From an uncultured Clostridia bacterium (GTDB lineage Bacteria > Bacillota > Clostridia > Christensenellales > CAMQZB01), in contig CAMQZB010000006.1 of assembly GCA_947039455.1 (NCBI GenBank), forward strand, positions 1-64,000: a stretch of DNA of 64,000 bases. Direction: 5' to 3'. Both the position numbers and the translations under genes were made by a program. A model generated the notes under the pieces. That model was given only the letters and a program-made list of their open reading frames with translations, was not told the origin of the DNA and made no database searches. This document shows, one piece after another, positions 17,188 through 26,157 of the stretch (its first letter is position 1; each line of letters opens with the position of its first letter).

Positions 17188-17964
17188 CTATTTTACGCTA
17201 ATGTAAATATGTTTAACTGATTTACTAGCCTTACCTTGCTCAACTTTCATAACGAATTGAGGACAAGAAGCGAATACATCAGAAGACTTTGAGTAACCAT
17301 AGTTAGCAGGATCCATATCGGAATAAAGCTTAATCATACGATTATAAACCTCTGAGAAGTTAGCAAAGCCGTCAAGTTCAGAAATCTCTCTAATGATTTT
17401 AATAGCACCAGCGATTTTCTCTTGCTCAAGTTTTCTAGTTTTCTTTTTAGGTTCAACAGCTTTTTTAGTTGTAGTCTTTCCGCTAGCTGAAGTTTTCACA
17501 GTAACTTCAGGTTCTTCATCATCGTCAATCATGTCAAGATAAACAAATTTATCGCAACATTTCACAATAGAATTAGGTGCTTTTTTCTCACCCATACCCA
17601 CCACTTCGCAACCGTTTTCACGAATACGAGTAATAAGTCTTGTGTAGTCACCATCTGAAGAAACAATGCAAAAAATATCCACATCGTTGCTGTAAAGAAT
17701 ATCCATAGCATCAATAACTAAAGCAAAATCCGAAGAATTTTTCTTAGTAGTATTTTGAAATTGTTGCATAGGTAAAAGAGCGAAATCAAGAAGTTTTTTT
17801 CTCCACCCAGCGAGATTAGCACTTGACCAATCACCATAAATTCTTTTGTAAGTAACAATTCCATACTTACTAAGTTGATCAAAAACAACCTTAATATAAT
17901 GGGATGAAATATTTTCTGCGTCTATTAAAAGCGCTACTTTTTTATTTAATTGATAATCTTCCAT
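17188..17964 (-). CDS. NYN-domain nuclease-like protein with C-terminal LOTUS/OST-HTH domain
   Basis: 258 aa. The N-terminal NYN (PIN-like, LabA/DUF88) domain has ALLIDAENIS (11-20, Asp15), SDFALVIDAMD (78-88) and SSDGDYT (102-108), the acidic residues expected for a metal-dependent RNase. A Lys/Thr-rich linker (about 150-185) leads to a LOTUS-type helix-turn-helix (about 187-258), which in other proteins binds RNA or G-quadruplexes. The ATG at 17964, after GAGAGG, is chosen over a start 15 codons upstream. It leads the operon with the acidic small ORF, queH and the DUF2804-like gene. RNA target unknown. Confidence 0.88.
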   Translation of the reverse strand: MEDYQLNKKVALLIDAENISSHYIKVVFDQLSKYGIVTYKRIYGDWSSANLAGWRKKLLDFALLPMQQFQNTTKKNSSDFALVIDAMDILYSNDVDIFCIVSSDGDYTRLITRIRENGCEVVGMGEKKAPNSIVKCCDKFVYLDMIDDDEEPEVTVKTSASGKTTTKKAVEPKKKTRKLEQEKIAGAIKIIREISELDGFANFSEVYNRMIKLYSDMDPANYGYSKSSDVFASCPQFVMKVEQGKASKSVKHIYISVK

Positions 17965-18155
17965 AATAACCTCTCTATTCACAATTAATTGTGACAATTC
18001 TTTATACATTAATTATCTAATAAAATAGTAATTTTGTCAACTATATTTAACAAACGAAATAATTCCCAACATTCCCACCTTTTTGCTTTTACTCTAAAAA
18101 CCCTTAAAATTTTGATATATCATAGCTAAAATTCACTAAAAAAGCAAAACAAAAT

Positions 18156-18189
18156 AAAAAAAGGACAGATAAGAAAATCCGTCCTTTTT
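18156..18189 (-). terminator. Terminator of the dacF-like gene
   Basis: AAAAAGGAC on the left pairs with GTCCTTTTT on the right over 9 bp, with a 14-base loop, and on the minus strand runs into a T-rich tract. It lies about 35 bases after the dacF-like stop. Confidence 0.82.
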
Positions 18190-18221
18190 CATTATAATAT
18201 TATAAAGCCATATTTACAGTA

Positions 18222-19361
18222 TTAGAAAAAATCAAAGAATCCTTTTTTCTCTACAGCATCTTTAGCAAGAATATTTATTTCGTCAATAACAGCACCGTCT
18301 TTGTAGACATTAATTACTCCGATAATATCACCAACAGCGATAGGTGCTTTTAGTTTATCGTTGTAAATAATTTCAACAATTTCAGTTGGAATATCACCAC
18401 GCTTCACAAATGAGAAGTAGTCTTTTTCAGCTACACCCACAACTTCTTTAGTGCAACCACGGCTAACTTTTCCAACTTCTTCAAGTGCAGTATCCTTTTT
18501 CACAATCGGTTCAGAAACGTATGCACCGTAACCATAATTCAAAATACCTTCACATTCATCAAAACGAGTTTTCGAGTCAACGCCACCAACGATTACCGCA
18601 ATTAAACGCATATTGCCTTTTTTGCTTGTAGCTGAAATACAATGCTTAGCTTCAGAAGTAAACCCAGTTTTACCACCGTCGACACCGATATTTCTTCTTA
18701 GCAATTTATTAGTATTTGAGATTTCGCTAACACGACCACCGTTGTGAACTATTTCGTCAAGCCAAATCTTTGAATAGTTGAAATACTCACTGTTAGTCAA
18801 CAATTCCCTAGTCATTTTCGCAACATCAATAGCTGTAGAATAACCGTTTTCATGAGGTAATCCAGTAGGATTAGCAAAATTAGTATTGACCATACCAAGC
18901 TCAACAGCCTTTTGGTTCATCATACTAACAAACCCTTCAACCGACCCACCAATCTTCTCCGCCATAGCAGTTGATGCGTCATTAGCGGAACAAACAGCGA
19001 TAGCTTTTATCAAGTCTTTCACTTTATAGACTCCGTTTGCTTCAAGAAAAACTTGTGATCCGCCCATACTTTCTGCCCTGTCTGAAACTACTACATCGTC
19101 TTCGTAAGACAATTTACAATCTTCAATTTGGTCGAAAATTAAGTTCAATGTCATAATTTTCGTCATACTTGCGATAGGCAATTTAGCCTGTCCATTTTGC
19201 TCCCAAGCAATTTCACCAGTGTGGTAATTCATTAAGCAACCAGCTTTTGCAGTAATAGAAAAATCTTTGTCAGTTCCTGATGCGTAAGCTGTTGACATTG
19301 GCATTGAGAACGTCAAACCAACAACTAAAGACATCACCAAAGATAATACGAATTTTTTCAT
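18222..19361 (-). CDS. dacF: D-alanyl-D-alanine carboxypeptidase (DacF-like)
   Basis: 379 aa penicillin-binding protein of S11 type: signal peptide (1-28, ending AYASG), SxxK at 65-68 (ASMTK), SxN at 125-127 (CSAND) and KTG at 231-233 (DGGKTGFT). A C-terminal beta domain ends in an amphipathic tail (KKGFFDFF) that would peg it to the membrane. It trims stem peptides of peptidoglycan or of spore cortex. Placement next to spoIIM and near spo0A/spoIVB suggests the sporulation-associated DacF rather than a vegetative DacA. The ATG at 19361 follows GGGAGG. Confidence 0.9.
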   Translation of the reverse strand: MKKFVLSLVMSLVVGLTFSMPMSTAYASGTDKDFSITAKAGCLMNYHTGEIAWEQNGQAKLPIASMTKIMTLNLIFDQIEDCKLSYEDDVVVSDRAESMGGSQVFLEANGVYKVKDLIKAIAVCSANDASTAMAEKIGGSVEGFVSMMNQKAVELGMVNTNFANPTGLPHENGYSTAIDVAKMTRELLTNSEYFNYSKIWLDEIVHNGGRVSEISNTNKLLRRNIGVDGGKTGFTSEAKHCISATSKKGNMRLIAVIVGGVDSKTRFDECEGILNYGYGAYVSEPIVKKDTALEEVGKVSRGCTKEVVGVAEKDYFSFVKRGDIPTEIVEIIYNDKLKAPIAVGDIIGVINVYKDGAVIDEINILAKDAVEKKGFFDFF

Positions 19362-19460
19362 AAGAAAATCCTCCCTTTGTTTTAACATTATTATTTCACA
19401 AAGAGAGGATTATTATTCTATTAATTTAATATATTAATTCAGGAATTTTTTCACCCAAAA

Positions 19461-20051
19461 CTACATAACAAAATTCATGGGACGAACAACAACTATTACT
19501 AAAATCACCTCAAAAAGTGCTACCACCATTGACATAATATAGACAAAAACCGCATAAAAAACAGCTTTTGACATAGGCGGACGAACTGAACTAGTACAAC
19601 AATTCACACCATTTACGGTAGCCATAATAAAAGTAAAGCTATAGCAAAATTGACAAGGGATAAATACAAAAACGATCAACATCACGCCAACCACGCTGTA
19701 TAGGGTAATTAAAGTTGCCATAATCACACCTAAAATGTAACCACGGTAAATCATAACCAGGTAATTCATTGGAATCATAAAAGGGGTCACAACACAAATT
19801 GACATAAGAACTATTATGCCAAAATTATTTAGCGCCCTTGAAACTAATATATCCGTTATGCTTTTCTTCTGGAATATCATCAAAAAGTAGTCCTCGCTAA
19901 ACCAAGTGCCTATTTCAAAGACACCAGAAGTAGAGAAGAAAATTCCGAAAACTATACCACCAGCAAAGCAAGTTAGCAAAGTAAAATACCACCATTTGAA
20001 ACGGTCAAGCATTAACATTCTGTGTAATTTATTATTAAAAAATGAACTCAT
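19461..20051 (-). CDS. spoIIM: Stage II sporulation protein M-like membrane protein
   Basis: 196 aa (Bacillus SpoIIM is about 214). Five hydrophobic segments, starting with WWYFTLLTCFAGGIVFGIFFS after a basic N-terminus, then RALNNFGIIVLMSICVV and PMNYLVMIYRGYILGVIMA, the layout of SpoIIM/DUF95 proteins that act with SpoIID and SpoIIP in engulfment. No ribosome site precedes the ATG at 20051, and this start codon lies within a terminator-like hairpin; Met12 or Met14 are alternative starts but also lack a clear site. The dacF-like gene follows about 100 bases later. Confidence 0.78.
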   Translation of the reverse strand: MSSFFNNKLHRMLMLDRFKWWYFTLLTCFAGGIVFGIFFSTSGVFEIGTWFSEDYFLMIFQKKSITDILVSRALNNFGIIVLMSICVVTPFMIPMNYLVMIYRGYILGVIMATLITLYSVVGVMLIVFVFIPCQFCYSFTFIMATVNGVNCCTSSVRPPMSKAVFYAVFVYIMSMVVALFEVILVIVVVRPMNFVM

Positions 20052-20070
20052 ACAATAACATATGAGTTCA
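20037..20070 (-). terminator. Terminator-like hairpin overlapping the spoIIM start
   Basis: TGAACTCATA (20043-20052) and TATGAGTTCA (20061-20070) form a perfect 10-bp stem with an 8-base loop. On the minus strand the stem is followed by six T. It would end transcription from spo0A, yet it contains the annotated ATG of spoIIM. Confidence 0.7.
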
Positions 20071-20153
20071 CTTTGATTTTTATCACCACAAAACTTGTCT
20101 ATATTTTACAAAGAAATTTTCTTAATAATAGAAGGTTGCAGATTATATTTAGT

Positions 20154-20504
20154 TTAAGAAATCGCCTCAAGGCTGTAAGCAATGCGGTTTCCAGCAAGTG
20201 CAATAAATTCGTTGTTAGTAGGACGACCACGTTCATTCTCACCGAACATTTCGTTGGCAGTAAGATATGACACATCACCCTTTAAATATGCCCATTCAAT
20301 AGCACAAGTAATGTTCTTTTCAATAGTCTTATAGGATTTTCCACCCTCTTCCTTTGATAGTCTTTTATATAAATTCTCACCAAGACTGCGAACATCAAGA
20401 CCGCTTAAAACATAATACAAAATAGACTTTTTCAAGTATCTATACCCATAATGTTTTGGGGAAAACCCACAGCTTAAAAGAAATTTTACAATTTTTTGTT
20501 CCAT
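20154..20504 (-). CDS. spo0A: Spo0A C-terminal DNA-binding domain without a receiver
   Basis: 116 aa corresponding only to the Spo0A effector domain: GFSPKHYGYRYLKKSILYYV (helices A-B), SLGENLYKRLSKEEGGKSY, KTIEKNITCAIEWAYLKGD (recognition region) and RPTNNEFIALAGNRI (the invariant PTNSEF segment). Full Spo0A is about 260 aa with an N-terminal phosphorylated receiver. Here GGAGGTG sits directly before the ATG, and only 196 bases separate it from spoIVB, too few for a receiver, so this is not a frameshift. A GTG two codons upstream is too close to the ribosome site. It follows spoIVB as in most spore formers. Confidence 0.92.
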   Translation of the reverse strand: MEQKIVKFLLSCGFSPKHYGYRYLKKSILYYVLSGLDVRSLGENLYKRLSKEEGGKSYKTIEKNITCAIEWAYLKGDVSYLTANEMFGENERGRPTNNEFIALAGNRIAYSLEAIS

Positions 20505-20700
20505 AACCACACCTCCGTTACAAATATGATAACATAGGTAAGTTAAAGAAAAACATCAAATTTCATTTTCGACATAAACATTGAAAATAACATACAATTT
20601 CGCTGAATTTGATACTTCATTAACGAAATTTACAACAACATTCGACAATATCCACATGATAATACTAATCAAAGAGAAATATCAAACTATTAATAAAGAC

Positions 20701-21717
20701 CTAGTTTTGCACCATAAATGCACCGAACAAACCAAATCCACGAGTAGGATCGTTCACGAAAACGTGAGTAACAGCACCAACGAATTTTCCGTTTTGGATA
20801 ATTGGGCTACCGCTCATACCTTGTACAATTCCACCTGTTTTTTCAAGTAATTCTTCGTCAACGATACGGATTACCATACCTCTATCTTGCGGAGAAGTCT
20901 GATTGTTCTTTTGAATAATCTCGATATCGTATTCTTTAGGAATTTTTCCGTCAACAGTAGATAGGATTGTAGCTTTACCAATTTTCACTTCGCCAATGCT
21001 AGCAACTTCCAAAGGGTTAGCGTAAAGCGGATTTACATAACCTTTCTCTAATTCACCAAACACACCGAATTTATTGTGAGTTGTAACATTGCCTTTCATT
21101 TTTTCGTCATTAACGAATACGCCTTTAAGCTCACCACATTTCCCTTTTTGACCTTTATTAACACCAATAATCAAACAATTAGTAGTATCTCCACCCTTAA
21201 CTCTAGTGACATTTTTTGACTTACCAATACTAGCAGGATGACCTAACGCACCGAAAGTATTGTCATCACGAATAAAAGTTAGAGTCCCAACACCTTGAAT
21301 AATATCTTTAACAATCAGTCCAATTTTCTTTTCATTAGTAGGGATTTCTCTTTTCACTTCAATATAAGTATGAATTACATCATCACCACGACCAAGTTGT
21401 AAAAGCATTTTTTCATCAGCATTTTTCACAGCGTTTTGCAAATCTTTCACAGTTTTCACAGCAACGCCATTAGCTGTTTGAATGATGTCACCATTTTCTA
21501 CGTTAGCACTAAGTGACGCACTACCGTTTTCAGTAAGAGTATTAGCTTGCCCAATAATCATTACCCCGTCAATCTGAAGTTCCAATCCAATAGGACAGCC
21601 CCCAACATAAACTTTGTTAGTGTCAGCACTGGCAATTTGTCCACCAATAGGCATAACAGTCATAGCTAAAACCAGTACCATAACAACAACAGCTATAATT
21701 TTTTTATTAATTCTCAT
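20701..21717 (-). CDS. spoIVB: SpoIVB serine peptidase (S55)
   Basis: 338 aa, shorter than Bacillus SpoIVB (about 425) mainly in the N-terminal part. An N-terminal membrane/signal helix (5-30), a PDZ domain (about 65-120, NGDIIQTANGVAVKTVKDL) and the S55 domain follow. His160 (GALGH), Asp287 (IRIVDEE) and Ser302 (GMSGSP) have the same spacing as the H236/D363/S378 triad of B. subtilis SpoIVB, so it should be active. SpoIVB is made in the forespore and triggers sigma-K activation by cutting SpoIVFA. GGGGGAAG precedes the ATG. spo0A lies downstream. Confidence 0.95.
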   Translation of the reverse strand: MRINKKIIAVVVMVLVLAMTVMPIGGQIASADTNKVYVGGCPIGLELQIDGVMIIGQANTLTENGSASLSANVENGDIIQTANGVAVKTVKDLQNAVKNADEKMLLQLGRGDDVIHTYIEVKREIPTNEKKIGLIVKDIIQGVGTLTFIRDDNTFGALGHPASIGKSKNVTRVKGGDTTNCLIIGVNKGQKGKCGELKGVFVNDEKMKGNVTTHNKFGVFGELEKGYVNPLYANPLEVASIGEVKIGKATILSTVDGKIPKEYDIEIIQKNNQTSPQDRGMVIRIVDEELLEKTGGIVQGMSGSPIIQNGKFVGAVTHVFVNDPTRGFGLFGAFMVQN

Positions 21718-21944
21718 AAACTTCCCCCCGTCTCAAAATTTTTATTGTATCATTAGAAGTTATTTATAGTGTCACGATTTCCTACTAAAAATATACTTTA
21801 ATAATGAAATTAATTCATTAATCTTTTTATCACTTAACAAATCAACAAATAATCTAACTTCACAATACCAACCCAATTAACATCTGTAATTTCAACTAAA
21901 TTATGTAAATAATGTATTAAATTTAAGTTTTTTACTATTTGCTA

Positions 21945-21973
21945 TTGAAATTATAGATATTTTGTATTATAAT
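21945..21973 (+). promoter_or_regulatory. SigA-type promoter of the alpha/beta hydrolase gene
   Basis: TTGAAA (21945-21950), a 17-base spacer and TATAAT (21968-21973). The rest of the 329-base gap 21718-22046 holds no ORF; no promoter for spoIVB could be assigned by eye. Confidence 0.78.
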
Positions 21974-22046
21974 ATAACTACACAGTGTAAGAAAAATACA
22001 CTTTGAATTTAGAGCTTAAAAAATACCAATAGATATAGGAGAAATT

Positions 22047-22952
22047 ATGGAACAATTCGCAATAAAATCACATGACAAATTGTCACTATCATGCCGACTT
22101 TGGGCTGATGTTGAAACACCAAAAGGCGTATTACAAATCACTCACGGCATGGCTGAATATATTATGAGATACGATAGGTTCGCAAAATTTATGAATGAAA
22201 ACGGGTATATCGTCTTCGGAAACGACTTGCGTGCACACGGCGAAACTGCTGGGAACCCAAACCGTGTAGGAAAAGTTTTAGAAGGTGATTTATTTACTGA
22301 TACTTTGAACGACCAAATTTTCTTAACAAAATACCTTGAGAAAAAGTATCCTAATTTACCGATATTTTTGATGGGTCATTCTTATGGTTCATTCTTAACA
22401 CAAAAATATATCCAAGAATGTCACATTCCAAAAGCAGTAATCCTTATGGGAACAGCCCACCAAAAAAACATCTTAACAGCCTTTGGAAAACAAGTAGCAA
22501 AAATCACTTGCAAATGCAAAGGACAAGATGTACCAGCAAAACTAATTGCGAAACTTTCTTTTGATTCATATGCAAAACAGTTTAAAGAAGGAGCATGGAT
22601 CACTCGTGACCATGAAATTGCTAAAAGCTACTACGCTGACGAATACTGTAACGTTGTGTTTTCAGCTGGCTTCTACAAGAGTTTCTTCACAAACCTAAGA
22701 AAATTATATACCAAAGAAAACCTTGCAAAAATCCCAAAAGACTTACCACTATTCCTAATAGCAGGTGAAGCTGATCCAGTAGGCGGAAAAGGCAAAATGG
22801 TGAAAAAACTACACAAATGCTATCAAGAGAACGGACTTACAAACACATCAATCACCCTTTACCAAGACATGCGTCACGAAATTCTAAACGAAATAGATTA
22901 TCAAGAACCACAAAATGATATCTTAGCTTTCATAAATCAAAACAACAAATAA
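22047..22952 (+). CDS. Alpha/beta hydrolase, monoacylglycerol lipase / lysophospholipase type
   Basis: 301 aa cytoplasmic serine hydrolase of the PldB/monoglyceride-lipase group. The oxyanion motif THGMAEYIMRY (32-42), the nucleophile elbow GHSYG (110-114, Ser112), an Asp in AGEADPVGG and the His in MRHEILNE complete the triad. A cap region with several Cys/Lys (KITCKCKGQ) lies in between. No signal peptide. It has its own promoter and terminator, so it is a single-gene unit. The substrate is not predictable beyond an ester of small glycerolipid type. Confidence 0.88.
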   Translation: MEQFAIKSHDKLSLSCRLWADVETPKGVLQITHGMAEYIMRYDRFAKFMNENGYIVFGNDLRAHGETAGNPNRVGKVLEGDLFTDTLNDQIFLTKYLEKKYPNLPIFLMGHSYGSFLTQKYIQECHIPKAVILMGTAHQKNILTAFGKQVAKITCKCKGQDVPAKLIAKLSFDSYAKQFKEGAWITRDHEIAKSYYADEYCNVVFSAGFYKSFFTNLRKLYTKENLAKIPKDLPLFLIAGEADPVGGKGKMVKKLHKCYQENGLTNTSITLYQDMRHEILNEIDYQEPQNDILAFINQNNK

Positions 22953-23277
22953 TATAATGATAATTACTAATAAAATTAACATATAAAACATATTTAATAA
23001 TAAATAATCTACTAAACAAGAAAACAGAAAAAACTCCTTATCCTTCCAATTTCGGAAAGATAGGGAGTTTTATTATGTCTTTAATATAAATTGAAAGTTT
23101 GCCCACATGTTTCAAAATTCTTTAACATAGTAATTATCGGTAGCCACTAAGATAATCTCATGGACTTTGAAATTTTAATCATTTCAAATATTAGCAAACT
23201 TGTTACAAAATATTTCTATCAAATATATGCTAACATAAAAATCAAAATTCACAACTAAATTAGTATGTTAATCAAAA
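22953..23277. other. Gene-free gap with a terminator (325 bases)
   Basis: Apart from the terminator at 23029-23074 this stretch shows only AT-rich sequence. An 8-base pair AAGTTTGC / GCAAACTT about 100 bases apart and a loose TTTGAAA / TTTCAAA pair are probably chance. Confidence 0.6.
23029..23074. terminator. Terminator after the alpha/beta hydrolase gene
   Basis: AAACTCCTTATCCTTCC pairs with GGAAAGATAGGGAGTTT with small mismatches around a 6-base loop. T-rich flanks occur on both sides. Confidence 0.8.
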
Positions 23278-24498
23278 TTATAAATGGCAAGTACCTAATT
23301 CTCTAAGGGTAGCTGAAAACACATTATCGTTGCCAAAAACATTTTTCATTTTATTAGCAAACTTAACTTTATCACGACTTTTCACAAAAGCAATTATAGT
23401 ACCAGCAAAACCACCACCGTGAACACGAGCAGTTCCGTCTTTTATAAATGTTTTAGCAACAGCTAAAGCAAGGGGAATACCTTGATTTAAATCACCTTCT
23501 TTATATGCGTTTTGCAAATTAATTTGAGATGATAAGCCACTTTTTTCGATAGTAGAAAGAAGCAATTTGCTCTTTTTTTCTTTAATAGCACGAACTGCAA
23601 TTTCCACACGATAATTTTCTTCATAGAAGTGAATAGCACGTAAAATAGCACGACCGCTAACTTTTTTTCTAAGTTGTGGAAGTTTAATCATAAACCGTTC
23701 TTGGGGAACATCTCTTAACACTTTCTCACCGAAATACTCCGCAACTTGACTTAATTCGCCAATAATAGCAGCATATTCTTTTGTAAGACTTGAGTGATCA
23801 CCAGTGTTAACAATAACAACTTCGTACCCAAGCAAATCACAACCAAGGCGATTTACTATAGGTTCTTTTGGATTTTTGAAGTCTATATCAACAATACCGC
23901 CGAAAGAAATACCAGATTGATCAAGAAGACCACAAGGTTTACCAAAATAAACATTTTCAGAAAATTGCCCAACTTCAGCCATTTTAAATCTATCAAGAGC
24001 CCCATCATTATAGTAGAAATTCAAAATTTCCGCCATAAGCAATTCATATGCCGCAGAAGAAGAAACTCCAGCACCCTTAAAAATACGGCTGTCCATAACC
24101 ATTCTAAACCCACCGATGTTGAATCCACGGTCCTTAAAACCTTGAAGAACCCCTTTCACCATAGCTTTAGATTTTCCTTTTTCACGAGGCAAAAGTGCAG
24201 TATCGTTAAAATCGAAAATCATATCAACGTAACCTTCTGAAATAATATGAACCTTGTCCGCTTTCTCAACAACCGCAAGCATATCGCAGTCAATTGTGCC
24301 AACAAGCACTCTACCGTTGTTGTGGTCAGTGTGGTTTCCGCAAATTTCAATACGCCCAGGAGATGAGAAAATGTCTGTAGAGTCGTGACCAAATTTTGCT
24401 TTAAAAACATCATTCAGTATCCCAATTCTAGCAGGAAATTCAGCAACACCTTTTCCATTTCCATATATTTTAGTTAAATTTTCTTCATTGTAAATCAT
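23278..24498 (-). CDS. galK: Galactokinase-like GHMP sugar kinase
   Basis: 406 aa. The GHMP ATP loop FKGAGVSSSAAYE, the N-terminal substrate signature PGRIEICGNHTDHNNG (47-62) and the C-terminal HGGGFAGT are present. In classical galactokinases the signature reads GEHTDYN; here Asn55 replaces the Glu and His59 the Tyr. These residues line the sugar site, so the substrate could be galactose or another sugar. No epimerase, uridylyltransferase or transporter lies nearby. It follows the YesN-type regulator by 48 bases and is probably co-transcribed. Confidence 0.82.
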   Translation of the reverse strand: MIYNEENLTKIYGNGKGVAEFPARIGILNDVFKAKFGHDSTDIFSSPGRIEICGNHTDHNNGRVLVGTIDCDMLAVVEKADKVHIISEGYVDMIFDFNDTALLPREKGKSKAMVKGVLQGFKDRGFNIGGFRMVMDSRIFKGAGVSSSAAYELLMAEILNFYYNDGALDRFKMAEVGQFSENVYFGKPCGLLDQSGISFGGIVDIDFKNPKEPIVNRLGCDLLGYEVVIVNTGDHSSLTKEYAAIIGELSQVAEYFGEKVLRDVPQERFMIKLPQLRKKVSGRAILRAIHFYEENYRVEIAVRAIKEKKSKLLLSTIEKSGLSSQINLQNAYKEGDLNQGIPLALAVAKTFIKDGTARVHGGGFAGTIIAFVKSRDKVKFANKMKNVFGNDNVFSATLRELGTCHL

Positions 24499-24546
24499 AA
24501 TATATCCTTAAACTATAGTAGTTTTATCTATCGTACTTGTAATATT

Positions 24547-26157
24547 TCAAATTAAGTCAGTACTATTTTTTCCAACATATTCTCTCATTTTGTTTGGAGA
24601 AACCTTAAAGAATTTTTTGAAACAATAGCTGAAATAATGTTGATCACCATAGCCAACTTCTTCTGAAATTTCCATGATTTTCTTATTAGTCATAACTATC
24701 AAATTTTTCGCTTTATTCATGCGAACTGAAGTTAACAAATTCACAAAGCTGTCACCCTTACTTTTTTTAATAAGACTAGAAAGATAGTTTGGGGAACAGT
24801 GCAATCTATCCGACAGCAAATTCAAGCACATGTCTTTGTTACCGTACTCGTTTTTAATCATTTCCATAGCACTAGCAGCAAGAACATCTATATTTTTTTG
24901 TCTTTGATTAAAAATGTTTCCAGCAACTTCCAAAGACAAGTTTCTAATTTCAGCTTCTATTTCTTCCTTAGTTTTGTTAAAAGCCAGTTGACTAATAATA
25001 GAAGTTGACAATTCTTTGTCGCAATCAATAGCACTCATAGCTTTAAAATTCATGAAAATCATTTCTAAAATACACATATTAAAGTAATTGGAACTGCGAT
25101 TATTTTTATTAATTTCCATAAAAACTTTATCAAGATATCTATTAATTGCTAGAGCGTCACTCATTTTAAGTTTCTCTTCCAATGTTGCAATAATACTTGA
25201 AATCTCAAATTCACCGTCTTTATTATTACTTTCAATATCACCAATATGAACAATTTGTTGATCAGTACCGTCAATATAAGAAACCGCATTAACTGAGCCA
25301 ATATACGCTTTTGAAGTATTAGTTAAGTCATCAAAATATTCACTAATTCCACAATATGCTGAAATATTCATAATACGTTTAGCTGTAAGCACTATATCTT
25401 TAGAGAATATTTTTAAAAATTTATTCAATGCACTTTCAGTACCGCAAGCAATTACCACAATTTTCGATTGATAAATAAAACACTCGCTCTGGAAGTATTT
25501 TGAAGAAATAATCCTTGAAGCGTTGAACATTCTTTTCAAGTTAATATCGTCTTGTTCTGATACAATAGCGTTAATAGATTTAATAGTACAAACAACGTAT
25601 TTTTTTCCAAAAACATCAGCCTGTTGCGTAATGTTAAAAGGAACTTCTTTAAAGGCTCTTTCAATTAGCAAAGGGGGGACTTCATTTTTAATTAAACCAC
25701 GAAAGAAAAGAGTTTTATTTAATAAAATATTCTCACGTGACAAATCACGACGTAAAGAAACTTCTAATATTTGCGAAACATTAATATCTATTTTATCTTT
25801 AATGCTCTCAAATTCTTCAGTGAGCTCATCAGTAGTTAAAGGAAGTAATAAATATTCCATAATATTATATTTGATAGCCATTTTCACATGCTCAAAATGT
25901 TGACACTCAGTCAAAAACACAATTTGCATATTTGGACGAATTTCACGAACATTACGAGCAAGCTCAATACCGCTAGTGAAAGGCATTTGAGCGTCAGCAA
26001 CTAGCAAATCAATCTCATTTTTCTCTACAATATCAATAGCGTCCGCACCGTTGTCCACATAGTCAACCACAGAAAACCCGATACTCTCCCATGAGATTTT
26101 TTCTAAAATTTCTTTTCTTTTTTCAATATCGCCAGCAGCAAATAGAATAGTATACAT
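24547..26157 (-). CDS. YesN-type response regulator with AraC DNA-binding domain
   Basis: 536 aa. A receiver domain (1-120) has the phosphoacceptor Asp55 (LLVADAQMP), FLTE and the K/P pair region (LLLPLTTDE). A long middle region of unknown fold (about 130-425) precedes an AraC-type double HTH (about 430-530, DRLHCSPNYLSSLIKKSKGD and ISEEVGYGDQHYFSYCFKK). Such regulators usually pair with a YesM-like sensor kinase and control carbohydrate uptake; no kinase is adjacent. The downstream galactokinase-like gene suggests sugar control (inference). Confidence 0.9.
   Translation of the reverse strand: MYTILFAAGDIEKRKEILEKISWESIGFSVVDYVDNGADAIDIVEKNEIDLLVADAQMPFTSGIELARNVREIRPNMQIVFLTECQHFEHVKMAIKYNIMEYLLLPLTTDELTEEFESIKDKIDINVSQILEVSLRRDLSRENILLNKTLFFRGLIKNEVPPLLIERAFKEVPFNITQQADVFGKKYVVCTIKSINAIVSEQDDINLKRMFNASRIISSKYFQSECFIYQSKIVVIACGTESALNKFLKIFSKDIVLTAKRIMNISAYCGISEYFDDLTNTSKAYIGSVNAVSYIDGTDQQIVHIGDIESNNKDGEFEISSIIATLEEKLKMSDALAINRYLDKVFMEINKNNRSSNYFNMCILEMIFMNFKAMSAIDCDKELSTSIISQLAFNKTKEEIEAEIRNLSLEVAGNIFNQRQKNIDVLAASAMEMIKNEYGNKDMCLNLLSDRLHCSPNYLSSLIKKSKGDSFVNLLTSVRMNKAKNLIVMTNKKIMEISEEVGYGDQHYFSYCFKKFFKVSPNKMREYVGKNSTDLI

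Noticed and set aside
20154-20510. Frameshifted full-length spo0A
   Set aside because: Only 190 bases lie between this ORF and the spoIVB stop, not enough for a receiver, and an own ribosome site sits directly before the ATG.
23090-23200. Inverted repeat AAGTTTGC / GCAAACTT as an operator
   Set aside because: Only eight bases in AT-rich DNA with about 100 bases between arms; expected by chance.
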